Shown here: positions 47,150 to 58,800 of the stretch, piece by piece
Position numbering within the stretch: position 1 is the first letter of the stretch
How the letters are laid out: every line of letters starts with the position of its first letter
The notes under the pieces: model-generated
Told to the model about the DNA's origin: nothing
The model's database searches: none
What the model saw: only the letters and a program-made list of their open reading frames with translations
Made by a program: the position numbers and the translations under genes
Origin: Brassica napus
Taxonomy: Eukaryota > Streptophyta > Magnoliopsida > Brassicales > Brassicaceae
Assembly: GCF_020379485.1 (NCBI RefSeq)
Contig: NC_063434.1
Location: 30,699,401 to 30,763,400 of the forward strand
Reading direction: 5' to 3'
DNA: 64,000 bases

Positions 47150-48060
47150 GGGGATGGAGATAGCTAGCATCAAGAGGTTGTCCCTTAGCATTGAAGTTAT
47201 ACTCCTTGAATTCCAACTCTTTCCAGCTGCATGTGAGTACCCATTTTTCTCTTACTTTTCCAATGCCAACAACATAATTAATAAGTCTAGAAAACAAACA
47301 TTAGTGATTAGTACTCACATGTGTAGATTTTCTCGAGTCAAGTCAGTAGCGAAAATCTTCCTTTTGGGAGCATAATTAGGACCTTTCTCAACATCAGAAT
47401 ATCCCGTCCATCCCCTAATAAGTAAGGAAAGGAGGTAAGCTTTAAAAACAATGTCTCCCAAAAGATAAAACAATTTACAAAAAAGAAAAAGCGCAGGTAG
47501 TTACTGTGTTACTAAGAGTTTCCTGGTTTTGAGAGAGTTGAGACTTTCTTTGTCAAGTTCCTGAAAGTGAGAAAGGCCAACTTAGTTTCATAAATTATAA
47601 AAATCTGGATTAGATTTCTACATAATAGTTCTGATTAAACAAACCAGTCCTTGTTGTATTTGTAGAAGAGACTCCTTCACTTTATCTTCAACATGTTGAA
47701 CCTAAAACAAAAGATTACAAAGTCAACATGATGAATAAAAAGAAGCCAAGACAATTCAATTCAATACCTTCCTAGAGACTTGCTTTCCCATTGCAACCCA
47801 CCTTTTTTTAGCAGCTTGTGTGCTTCCAATTTTGAAAACAGAGGGATCTAGCTTTTTCTGAAACAAACAAAAATAACAATCTTTAAGGCACACACCAGTG
47901 AAAGATAAAAGAAATTATCAAAAGCATAGTAATCATCACCTCAAGATCATCTTGGATATGCTACCTTCCTCAGGAATAGCCGAGAAAAAGTGAATCTCCG
48001 GTTCTGCCGCATAGTAATCAAAACCAATGTCTCCCGTTTGAGCTCCTGCACATCAATGAT
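47150..48060 (-). pseudogene. Captured cytosolic phenylalanyl-tRNA synthetase alpha fragment
   Basis: Successive minus-strand exon pieces: ~48050-47940 (YYAAEPEIHFFSAIPEEGSI), ~47860-47770 (KKLDPSVFKIGSTQAAKKRW, VAMGKQVSRKV), ~47700-47645 (QHVEDKVKESLLQIQQGL), ~47560-47510 (DKESLNSLKTRKLLVTQ), ~47410-47330 (GYSDVEKGPNYAPKRKIFA, TDLTREN) and ~47235-47150 (WKELEFKEYNFNAKGQPLDA, LHPLLK). This is the N-terminal half of PheRS alpha; the catalytic half is missing. Introns are kept, most exons are still open. Confidence 0.9.
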
Positions 48061-48840
48061 TAATCACAAAACTCCACAACGCATAGATCCGTGATTATCA
48101 ATCGAAAGTGGTGGTGATACCTTAGATTCGATGTACCTGAAACCTTGGTGTGGTAGATATAAAAAAAGAGTGAAACTTTAGCTGAAACGAAGACATATTT
48201 GTTTTCATAGATAAAAAAAATGCGAAAGCTAAACCCTTTAATGATCACATTTAATCTATATGGAAGAAATCGAAAGCCTGGACCATAATCTCCATGATCG
48301 AACACTGTCAAGGTTACATCGGTGTTATGTAACAGGAACAGATCGTGAAAGAAAAAGCAAAGGGCATGTCAGAGAATGCAACGGAGTCACAAAAAATGAG
48401 ATTCGAAATTACCCAGATTCATAGCTTTATTACTCAATTGGGGATTGTGGTTTGATTTGGTATATACATTCATCCATCTCCGTCTATCTCGAAGCTTCAA
48501 GTCGACTTCTATGGCAGCATCCATGTCTTCTTCTTGCTGCCTTTCATCGCTCCGTCTAATCCCACTCAAACGAACCTTCTTCTCCTCCGTTAATCCTCCA
48601 TCCAAAAACCTAATTCTCCGGCCAATCCTCTCTTTCCTCTGAGCAATCGTCACGTTCCAGAAAATACCAACCGTTATCGTCCCTCCCTTATCGGCTTCAT
48701 CATCATCTCCATCGACCTTCAACCGATCGAAGAGCTTCTCTTGAGAGAGTCATCGACTTTCAGTTAGAGGAGAAGAAGAGGATAGGAAACGACGAAGAGA
48801 AAACGACGAAGAACAACGATGAGTTAACGCGCATCTCATC
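48061..48840 (-). other. Unidentified segment in the Helitron, possibly a further captured gene 5' end
   Basis: A 111-codon minus ORF (48722-48387) rich in charged residues (KVDGDDDEADKGG, RRSDERQQEEDMDAA) and relatively GC-rich compared with its surroundings. It could be the promoter/leader or a first exon of a captured gene. I do not recognise it. Confidence 0.3.
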
Positions 48841-48987
48841 AAACAAATCAGATTAAAAAAAAATTAAGCCCAACAAAACCCAAAGCCATGCTGACGTGTC
48901 CGAATGCTGTTCTCTTATTGGCCGATTTTTTAATCTGACGTGGACATCCTCTCTACTCCTCATATAACCCTTTTAATATAGTATAGA

Positions 48988-49730
48988 TTAGTGTATATTA
49001 TTTAATTTTTTGATTTTCAAAAACAACACAATCCCTAATTATAATACAAAACTAAAATTTAAGCTACTAATTTAGTATATTATTAATTGAAATTTGTAAA
49101 GTAATATATTGCAATTAAATTCTAAAGTTCTCCAAAAAAAAGGAATTCTACGTTAAATTTCCTTTATTTCTACTTCAAATTTTCTTTATTTTAAGTTTTA
49201 AAATAATAATATTTTTTGGTAAGTGTTACAAGTGTTAGAACTATTTCGCATATAAATGAATTTGTGATTCATATAAGAGCGAAAACATAGAACATGCTTT
49301 AAAATGTGTATTCAGAAAGGTTAATTCATATACCAAATCATATTAAATTGTTTGTTTCAAAAATAGATACATTAGGAAATGGTCGATTTTGTACAAGATT
49401 ATCAAATTATAAATGAATTATATAATACATCATTTTACTGTTTCAGCATCGAAAACTGACTAGAAATCAACATTGTTTACAAAAAAAAAATGATACTCAT
49501 AAATGAAATACTTAAAAAAAAAAAAACATTTGCACGGTTGCATGGCTCAAACCAAATATAAAGAAAAATATTTGGCAAAAAATAATAATAACTTACCAGT
49601 ACTCATTATTTGTATCATCTAAGAACACAGTCGTGTAGACCTCTTTTTTCAATCTTTTCCTGATGTATATACTATTAAAAAAAAGAGAAAATTATTAGAA
49701 ACAAAAATGATATAATTAAGGGAAGAAAGA
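48988..49730. other. Intergenic, no gene seen
   Basis: AT-rich host spacer right of the Helitron 5' end; only chance ORFs. Confidence 0.45.
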
Positions 49731-49734
49731 AAAT

Positions 49735-50020
49735 TATCCGCCGGACTGACATCACCTGATTTCAGGGCCATAGGCTTTCCGTTGATCATGAAGGTTATAA
49801 CAGGCAGCTTCCACAGGCTCAAACAATTTCTGGATGCAACGATTTCCTGATTGATACTTGCGATCAACGTCGAAACATTACAATAACACAAAAAGTAAAT
49901 TAACAAATGAGAGGCAATCGGAAAAAAGTAGTAAGTAAAGATTTATTATTACCGGTGGACCAAGAATGTTTGAAGTCCCACAGTCAACTATCAGTTTGCA
50001 TCCGGTTAAGCAAATTTTGG
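49735..50020 (-). pseudogene. Aspartic protease (A1 family) fragment
   Basis: Minus-strand pieces read KLIVDCGTSNILGPPVI, SINQEIVASRNCLSLWKLPV and ITFMINGKPMALKSGDVSPA. They resemble the second catalytic motif region of plant aspartyl proteases (DSGTS, followed by INQKIGA and LPxITFxINGK). The Ser of D-S-G-T is Cys here and the rest of the gene is absent. Probably a decayed copy or captured fragment; no Helitron ends were placed around it. Confidence 0.5.
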
Positions 50021-50313
50021 TGATTATCAGAACAAGACAATAAAACAACCTCATTATATCAACCAAAACTATATAACAACATCATTTGTATGCAAAGTTA
50101 TTTTTATACAAAGTTATCAACCTAATTAATTGTAATATGGAGTGATCATCAAACCAAGACTACCAAAGTCTTTATCGATAATTCTTTGCTAAGGATCCAT
50201 ATTTTTCAGGTTATTTCCTTTATCACTTTGATTAGAGGAACAGGTGTCACGCTTACTTAGTGACGTGATATCACAGAAAGGAGGCAAACATTTCTTTATA
50301 TATATAGATATAT

Positions 50314-50411
50314 ATATATTGTGTTAATCATTTGTGAGATATTAAAAATATTTTATTTGGTTATTTGGATTATAAATTCAGTTTGTTAGTATTTTAAAAA
50401 TTATAATATGA
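50314..50411. repeat. Dispersed repeat, copy 2 (copy 1 at 30030-30127)
   Basis: Near-identical ~98-bp segment in the same orientation as copy 1, here preceded by an ATATAGATATATATAT run and followed by AT-rich sequence unlike that at copy 1. Confidence 0.75.
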
Positions 50412-50993
50412 AGTCATATAATTAAATGATTCTTCTTTCATTTGAATCATATAATCTTTAGTCATAAGCTTTTTAAAATTATTTTTATCTTTTAATATAT
50501 ATATATATATATATATTTATTATATAGTATCTATTTAGATATACGCTTTTAATTTGAATCATATAATTAAATGATGCTTGATGGCATTATGGACTCTCCA
50601 CCGTTCTTACCAGTATATCTACATATATTCCTCATTTTTTGCTTCCAATTTTCTAAGCTTCCTTTTATTCCTTTTTATTTTTTCTATGTTTTGCAAGTTT
50701 TTTTCATTTTTACCATATATGACAATGGACCTAGTAACTAACTAACTATCTCAACCATGCATCCATTTGGTGGTTTTTGACGACGCTTACTAACCATTTG
50801 AAGCTGTAATTTCAAAAATCAGTTGAGGTATGACTTTTATAAGTAATGTTTGATATCTAAGAAGTTTAGATTTTTATTTATAAATCTGTAATATGGAAAA
50901 TTTATATTCGTTTCGTCCAAACTTGAGCTTTTAGCCAAGAATATTATGTACCACAATATCCAATTGTTCCCGCTATTGTTATAAGATATCTTA
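50412..50993. other. Intergenic, no gene seen
   Basis: AT-rich, with an (AT)n run near 50500-50515. No exon recognised. Confidence 0.45.
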
Positions 50994-51618
50994 TTAGATT
51001 TTGACATGCGCTTTCAAAGCACGGTTTATTATTATTATTATTATTATTATTTTTAATTGATAAATATTTAGTAAATGTCATATTTTCATATATTTGTGTT
51101 TTATTTTATAAAAGACTTAAACTTTTTATCTTTATTTATCGTATTTCATTTTAAATGACTATTTATGTTTAAAAATTAAATTTTATTTTTTAATGAATTA
51201 AGTTGGTATAACTCTGATAAATTAATTTTATTATGCGGTTAATATTTTAATTAAAAAAATTATATACTTTTAATAAGATTATACTTTTCAATGAAAAAAA
51301 TTAATTTTTTTTTATGAATGCTTAAATTATATTAAGAAAAGAAAAATAATAATTAAAAGTAGTTGAAAAAAAAATTATTTGAAGTTGGACTCAATGACCC
51401 AAAAGAAAAAAAAAAGTGAGAATTAGATCTGATTTCTTAATCGGCCTAAATGGCCCAAGAGAGATCTGATGTGAGCTGGATCCGAAAAAAAATGACCCAA
51501 TATAAATAAATGTGTTATTAATATTACTTGATTGACCTTAATGAAACATGCAATGTTAGTAAAGAAAATGGCAGGCTAAGGTAAAAAGGATAATAGGTTC
51601 CTGCTTTAATAGTATAGA
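50994..51618 (-). mobile_element. Small non-autonomous Helitron (625 bp)
   Basis: Minus-strand 5' end TCTATACTATTAAAGCAGGA preceded by A (51618); 3' end with hairpin GTGCTTTGAAAGCGC, then ATGTCAAAATCTAA (ends 50994) followed by T. This follows the A|TC...CTAA|T rule. Inside are an (ATT)n run and poly-purine stretches; no coding capacity. Confidence 0.8.
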
Positions 51619-52191
51619 TACGAGAAATTGGATACATATTCATTATTCAACCCCGTTGATTACTCACTAATTTTGCTTAAGATGTTTATCTCAAATGTGA
51701 ATTTATCTTTAGTTAAAAACTAAAATAAAACCTTTATAAACAAAATAAATAAATAAATAAGAATTCACAAAATTTTGACATCTATTTAAAGAGGCATTGG
51801 ATCCGGTTTTAATGGAAGACATATCAGATAATATCTCTTTTTGGATTAGATTTATACCTTTTTTTAGTAAAATAAATTAGATTTATGATTTTAAAGAATA
51901 AATTTCAAAAAATGGTCAGCTAAAACTCACACTAAATATGAAAAAAACTCATTTTATGTATAAACACATCTTAATTTAGCATGTCTGCACTAAATAAAAA
52001 CTGGATCAAATCTATTTTTGAACTAAGCTAAGTTTAAAAATCTTATCTCAAACAAGATAAGGAGAAAACATTTAAACTCTCAAAAAGTTCAAGCACTTTC
52101 AATAGCTTCATATATACACAAAAAGCAGCTTCAATAAATCAAAACAAATTTGAGATCAACTAGTTATATTCGCAAGAGTTTTATACTAAAC
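51619..52191. other. Spacer and promoter of the small MASS-like gene
   Basis: AT-rich; ATTAGATTTAT repeats at 51845-51855 and 51876-51886 around a T-rich 20-bp segment (another possible micro-insertion, weak). Sequence near 52100 (TATATACAC) could be the TATA region. Confidence 0.4.
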
Positions 52192-52512
52192 ATGACAACT
52201 TTACAAAGATCAGCAGTTTCATTCCGACGCCAAGGATCTTCAGGTCGAATATGGGGTGATCAATTCGTTTTAAATCAAAAAGGTGGAGAAACTCTTCAAA
52301 ATCAAGAACATTCCACTAAAAATAGTAATGATCCTGAAGATAACATTCAAATACAAAAATCAAGTTCTTCATCTTCTTCTTATTCATCACCTTCTTCTTA
52401 TTTTTCTGAAAGACGTCGAGAACCAAACATTTCATCTCCTACACGAAGCAAGCCTGGTTGTGGGTTATCATTGTTTTTTCGACAATGTATCGGTTCTTCA
52501 GCTCATACATAA
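52192..52512 (+). CDS. Small MAPK-substrate-like (MASS-type) protein of unknown function
   Basis: Single-exon, 106 aa, from the first ATG that is followed by the family motif. It starts MTTLQRSAVSFRRQGSSGRI, then WGDQFVL. This L-Q-R-S-x-V-S-F-R-R-Q-G-S-S-G-x-x-W motif is the hallmark of a plant family (At1g15400/At1g80180 type) that I recall as MAP-kinase substrates in stomatal development. The middle is Ser-rich with SP sites (YSSPSSY, ISSPTRSK) suited to proline-directed kinases, and the C-terminus ends in CGLSLFFRQCIG. No signal peptide or membrane segment. Intact; function in this copy is inferred from family only. Confidence 0.75.
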   Translation: MTTLQRSAVSFRRQGSSGRIWGDQFVLNQKGGETLQNQEHSTKNSNDPEDNIQIQKSSSSSSSYSSPSSYFSERRREPNISSPTRSKPGCGLSLFFRQCIGSSAHT

Positions 52513-53233
52513 TTTTTGTTTTCCTATATCTATAAATTGATGTTTGACATAAATATGCAAACATTTTTTCTTTGTTACATAAATTTCATCACAATTTTAT
52601 GATTTTTATTCTAATGCTTCGATATTCCATGCCTTAAGAAATATATGACTAAACCTTAATTAATTAACTCGTTACTTAGAAAAAGGGGCTAGTGTGTTTA
52701 GTTTGGAACTAAACCAAACTCGTTTGGTCTAGAGGGCGTAATGATTAAAAAAGGCCCAATATATATGGGATATTATTCAGTGGGCTTAAAGTTTTGATGT
52801 AGGCCCAATAAATATTTGAGTTCCCGGCGGAAATAAAAACAGAAGAATAGTAGTAGTCCACCCCACCAGTAGCCGCAAAACGCAGAGAGAGTGAAACGTA
52901 CCTTCTCCGCCTCCATATTCGATAATTCTCCGCGCGTCTTTGCAGCGATTCCTTGGCAATTCACTGACTCCTTCGAGCGTGCGTTGCAGCTCTCGTCTCA
53001 TTTCATCGCAATTCATCTCCAGTCTCGGTTAATTTCCTCTGTTTGCCGATGATCAGAGTGCTTCTTCCCGAATCTATCCTCGTCTCGGAGATCTGAGAAC
53101 CTGATTTCGTTTATTATCCAAAGTCCCATAAACCAGGTCTCGGGGAATGATTTTGACTCCCTCAACTTCAGATTTCGATAATTATATGATTTTTTTTTTC
53201 TGTTTTTAAATTTGAATTTGATAATTTGCAGCC
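52513..53233. other. Spacer and SNL2 5' leader
   Basis: 52840-53020 is GC-richer and pyrimidine-rich, matching the SNL2 promoter/leader. A CAG acceptor at 53230 directly before the ATG suggests a 5' UTR intron starting near 53030-53130. No other gene. Confidence 0.4.
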
Positions 53234-55797
53234 ATGAAGCGGATACGAGACGGCTCCGGGTCTCAATTTCGACGCACTTTGGGCTCTTCTCGAGGCGAAT
53301 TGTGAGTTTCTCTTTACATTTTATTTTCCTTGTTTTGTTTGCATGGAGAGGTGAAGTTTGTTGATAGGAATGATTTGAGTAATTAATTGGTGTAGATATG
53401 GACAATCTCCGGTCCCTGGCAGTGGTGACACTGAAGAAGAAGGAAGAGGAGAGGGAGGGAGAATCGCTAGTGGAGACGTTACCTCTCAGAATGTTAAGGA
53501 TGCCTTGTCGTACCTCCAGGATGTTAAGGACATGTTTCATGATCAACGGGAGACATATGACAGGTTTCTTGAGGTTATGAAAGATTTTAAAGCTCTAAGG
53601 TGACGTCTTTCAGGTTTATATTTTGAGCTTTGAGGTTGTAAATTTAGCAGTCGGTCTCAAATTATTTCCCACTCTTGGATTTGCAGGATCGACACACGCG
53701 GTGTGATTGCCCGAGTTAAGGAGTTGTTCAAGGGTCATAACCATTTGATATACGGTTTTAATACCTTCTTGCCTAAGGGATTTGAAATTACGCTTATTGA
53801 GGAAGACGAATCCCCGCCTAAGAAGACTGTAGATTTTGAAGAAGCTATTAATTTTGTGAATAAAATTAAGGTATTCTCGGAAAGTTTGCTTTTACCCTTC
53901 TCTTCTGAAGTATCATTACACCTAGTTTCTCAATGTACTACTTTCTTTATTGTCACTGCAGACGCGATTCAAGCACGATGAACACGTCTATAAATCTTTC
54001 TTGGGTATCTTGAATTTGTACCGAAAGGAGAAGAAGGGAATTAGTGAGGTTTACAATGAGGTAATATTCTTCATCCCACCTGTTATGCCACTTCAAAGTT
54101 TTATCACACATTTTCTGACACTCGATGTGTGCGCTTTAGGTATCTATCCTTTTTGAGGGTCACTCGGATTTGCTTGAAGAGTTTACTAGGTTTTTGCCAG
54201 CGTCTTTGCCATCTCATTCAGCAGCGCAGCATAGCCGGAGTCAGGCCCAACGCTACAATGACCCAAGATCAGGCCCTCCCCTAATTCGTCAAATGCAAGT
54301 GGAGAAGGTATGCCAGTGGTTTCATATTTTTATTTGTTCTGTTTATTTTTTTTGGGCAGGTATCTCAATTTTATGCCTTGTACATCTTTTTATCACCAGG
54401 AACACCGACGAGAAAGGGCTGTTGCTTCCCGCAGTGATTATAGTGCTGATCATAATGACCTTTGTGATGATAAAACGATGGTCAAGATGCAAAGAGAGCA
54501 GCGGAAGCGTGCTGATAAGGAGAACAGAGAAAGGAGAGGCCGTGTTCTGGACGACAGAGAAGCAGATCAAGATAATTTGCACCATTTCCCAGAGATAAGA
54601 AAGTCTTCGAGAAGAGCGGAATGTCCTGAAGCATACTCTGGTTCTGCTTCGCATTCTGAGAAAGACAATTTGAAAAGTAAGCTAACTATTGTCAGACATG
54701 TTTATTTACTCGGTTCTTATTCTATATTCTAGGGTCCGTCGACATCTTAACTCTTTCTCTTCAAGGGAGAACGTATTTTCCAGTTTTTGCCGCCTGGTGT
54801 TTTTTATATGGTGCAAACAATCTGTTTTTGATTTCTAAGATGTTTACATCCTTTGTGCTAGGTATGTACAACCAAGCATTTGTTTTCTGTGAGAAAGTTA
54901 AGGAGAGATTATGCAGCCAGGATGATTATCAAACATTCTTGAAGTGCCTCAATTTATTTAGCAATGGAATAATCCAAACGAAGGAACTGCAGAATATGGT
55001 ATTGCGAATTTCTTTGGTATTGTGATTAGGGGTTGACCTTGGGTAACTTTCACCAACTTGTATAAATTCCCATTCATTGCGTTTCAGGTTTCTGATCTTC
55101 TTGGGAAATACCCTGATCTCATGGATGAGTTCAGTCAGTTCTTTGAGCGTTGTGAAAGTATTGGTATTCAAAATACCCACTTTGACTTTTTAGTAATTAT
55201 CTGTAGTCTTCTTTCTGACTGTCATCCTTTATTGCAGATGGATTTCAACACCTTGCTGGTGCTATGAGCAAAAGTATGCTGCTATTTTACTCTTCGGCTA
55301 TGAATAATATCGCATCTTGCCTTCCTACTCTGTAAGATCATCACTGACATTGCTGGTACACATGATGCAGAATCATTTAGTAGCGAAGAACAGGCATCCA
55401 GGTCAATGGAGGTGGAAGAAAAGGAAAGAGAACACAAGCCTGACCTCGAGGTTGTTAATGAAACAGAGCAATATAAGGAGGAGTACGTGGGAAAATCTAT
55501 TCAAGAGCTTGATCTATCTAATTGCGAGTGTTGCACTCCTAGCTACCGACTACTGCCTTCGGATGTAATTAGATTTTCTACTTCAAGTTTCATTGTGAGC
55601 ATGTTCATTGGATGATTTCTTACATGTTATAATCTGATTTGCAGTATCCGGTACGAACTGCCAGTCAGAGGTCGGAGCTAGGAGCTGAGGTTTTAAATGA
55701 TCGCTGGGTGTCTGTCACTTCAGGAAGTGAAGATTATTCTTTTAAGCACATGCGCAGAAACCCATATGAAGAGATCTTGTTCAGATGCGAAGATGAT

Positions 55798-55836
<39 letters not shown>

Positions 55837-58800
55837 ACAATATATATTTTGTAGTTTGAAGTAATTGGTCTATTTAAGTTAATTACTGCTTATAACAGAT
55901 TTGAGTTGGACATGCTTTTGGAATCTGTGAGCTCTGCGGCCAGAACTGCTGAAAATTTGTTGAACATCATCACAGAGAAGAAAATAGCTTTCTCTGGCTC
56001 CTTCAGGATCGAAGATCACTTCACGGGTCTGTATGCTTTTCTGGAACCTGTAGCTCCTTGTTATATATTTTCTCTCTTCCCCATATATTTGGATCTTACC
56101 ATTGCTTTTCTTATTGACATTTTTGCAGCCCTGAACTTAAGGTGTATTGAGCGACTTTATGGCGAGCATGGTCTTGACGTGATAGACATATTACATAAGA
56201 ATCCAGCCACTGCACTTCCTGTAATCTTAACTCGTTTGAAGCAGAAACAAGATGAATGGAAAAATGCCGTGATGATTTTGATAAGATCTGGGCAAAGGTA
56301 TATGCGGAAAACCATTACAAATCACTTGATCATCGCAGTTTCTACTTCAAGCAACAAGATTCAAAGAACTCGAGTGCAAAATGTAAGTAGACTTGTGGAT
56401 ATTGTCAAGTTGTAAGCAAACTTATTTTGTCACGTTTAATTGTTTACAATCAGCTGGCAGTGCTCCATTCTTGCTTTCACTTTTTCTTCTCATTGTTTTC
56501 CGTTTCTTATTCTTGTTTTGTGAACCAGCATTGGTGGCTGAAATTAAGGAGCTTAAAGAGAAGAGTCAGAATGAGGATGATATTCTGCTGTCTATTTCTG
56601 CTGGTTACAGGCAACCCATAAATCCTAATCTTGACTACGAGTATTTCAGCCGAGATATGCATGAAGACCTGTACAAACTAGTCCATTTTTCATGCGAGGA
56701 GTTATGCTCTACAAAAGAACAGCTCAGCAAAGTTCTGAGGCTTTGGGAAAATTTCCTTGAGCCAGTGCTGGGCGTTCCTCCCAGGGCCAAGGGCACAGAT
56801 CCTGTTGAAGATGTTCCCAAGACTCTTGATGTGAATCACAGCACTTCGACTAATGAGGAGGCTAATGGGAGTTGTGGAGCAGACACAGCAACGCTAGCTT
56901 CCAGGAAACTAATATCTGTTGCCAACGGAGATCAGAATGCTTCGTCTGGGGCATCCAATCTTGGTGAGATTGGTTTGTTAAATAAGGATTCGACAGGGAA
57001 AGAAGATCTTCAAGATGCTGATACAGCCAACGGAGATGGTGTTACCTCTTCTGCTGTAAAACTCCAAAAAGAACATGAGACTGGAAATAGAGCTGATCAA
57101 AGATCTGTAATGCCGATCCCAATGGATATCAACGAAAGAGCATCCACCTCGAATTTATCAACCCCAAGTGGAGAAAACAATCATGGTGTACTAGAAAAGG
57201 AAGATCTGGCAGGTACGTGTCAGATTTCAACTTTTTTTTTTCTGCTGTTTATCTATCTCTATTGACTTTTATTACTTTTACAATCAAGGCTCACATGAGA
57301 TTCAAGCCAAACCAAGCAGCACTTTGAGTGATATTCATCACATTAAAACTTCTCCTTCGACCCAGGTACTACACTCAATTGCTCGTTGCAACTTTGAATA
57401 TATAGTTACTATTGCCCAGACGTTTCCATGGCTTAGGGATGTACCCATTGAGTATTACAAGACTTCCTATGGGACCTGATGGTGGAAAAAAACTAAATTG
57501 TTTTATTTTTATGTATTGTGCTTTGTGGATCCATCTGATCATCCTAAACTGTTCTTATCGTTTTATTAGGCTGGTGATGGTGGCAAATCAATAGCTTTGG
57601 CAAGTGGAATAAGATCAGATTCTTCTACGGATAATATGAATTCTGATGAACCCGAATGTCCGCTCACAATTGAGAAGGAGGAAGGAGAACTCTCACCTAA
57701 TGGTGATTTCGACGACAACGTTGGTCTTCATGAAGATCTTGGGGTGAAGTCCACTTCTAAACCAGAAAATTTAGCAGATGCTGAAGTAGAGAATGAGGAT
57801 GAGAATAGTGAAAATGCTTCAGAGGGTGGTGAAGAATGTTCACATGATGAAAATAGAGAGGAGGAATCTGGTGAGCATGAGGAAGTGGACTCGCAGAGCT
57901 TAGCAGGAGACACTGAGCTGCTTCGCCAGTCCGAACGTGTTCTGTTGTCTGCCAGACCTCTTTCAAAGCATGTAGCAGCGGTTTTACGCGACTGGAGGAC
58001 TAAAGATATCCGAGTTTTCTATGGGAATGACGACTTTTATGTCCTCTTTAGGCTTCATCAAGTGAGTGCATCGTTTGATATGGTTGCTTGCACCAAATTA
58101 TTGACTAAATATTCTTCTCTCTAACAAAAATAGTGAAAGTGCGTTTTCAGATTCTTTATGAGAGGATTTTGTCTGCGAAAAGGAATTGCTCAGGCGATGA
58201 ACTGAAATCGAAAAACTCAAAGGATACCGATTCGCTAGATCCTTATGCGAGGTACCTTCCTTTGTACAAACATACCAGCCTATTATAAGATTATCCAATA
58301 CAGTGTTTTCCTGTTAAAATAAAAAAGAGGATCTGATGTGTATGTTGTACTACAGGTTTATGAAGGGATTGTATGGTTTGCTTGATGGATCAGTTGAAAA
58401 TACCAAGTTTGAGGATGAGTGCAGAGCTATTTTCGGAAATCAATCATATGTGTTATTCACGCTGAACAAAGTGATATACAAATTGGTTAAACAGGTTTGA
58501 CTGGCACTAGTGGTTTAAGAGTAAGATTTTTTTTAATTTTACTTTGCTTATGATTGTTGTGATTGTTATCCATGTGTAGCTTCAAGCTGTTGTAGCTGAT
58601 GAGATGGACAACAAGCTAATTCAGTTGTACGAGTATGAGAAATCCCGGAAACCTGGAAGGGTTATTGATTCTGTGTATTATGAAAATGCGAGGGTCCTCG
58701 TTCACGACGAAAATGTTTACCGGTTGGAATGTGTATGACTCTCTTATCTCTCTCCCCCGGTCTTCATACATCAATGTGGTGTCAATTGGAACTTAAATTC

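Larger units (their letters stand above)
44855..48987 (-). mobile_element. Helitron carrying eIF1 and PheRS-alpha fragments
   Basis: Minus-strand 5' end TCTATACTATATTAAAAGGG (48987 leftwards) is preceded by host A. The 3' end is CCGGGCGGAAAACCCCCTAG (ends 44855), followed by T, which is the first base of the neighbouring Helitron's 5' end. 4.13 kb, no Rep/helicase ORF. The 45.98-48.1 kb part carries two host genes' fragments in the Helitron's own orientation; the left third is AT-rich filler that includes a degenerate hairpin (GTGCTACGCGCGG near 45262) possibly from an older Helitron end. Confidence 0.85.

Noticed and set aside
48387..48722. 111-codon ORF as an independent gene
   Set aside because: Inside a Helitron and unrecognised; more likely part of a captured leader.
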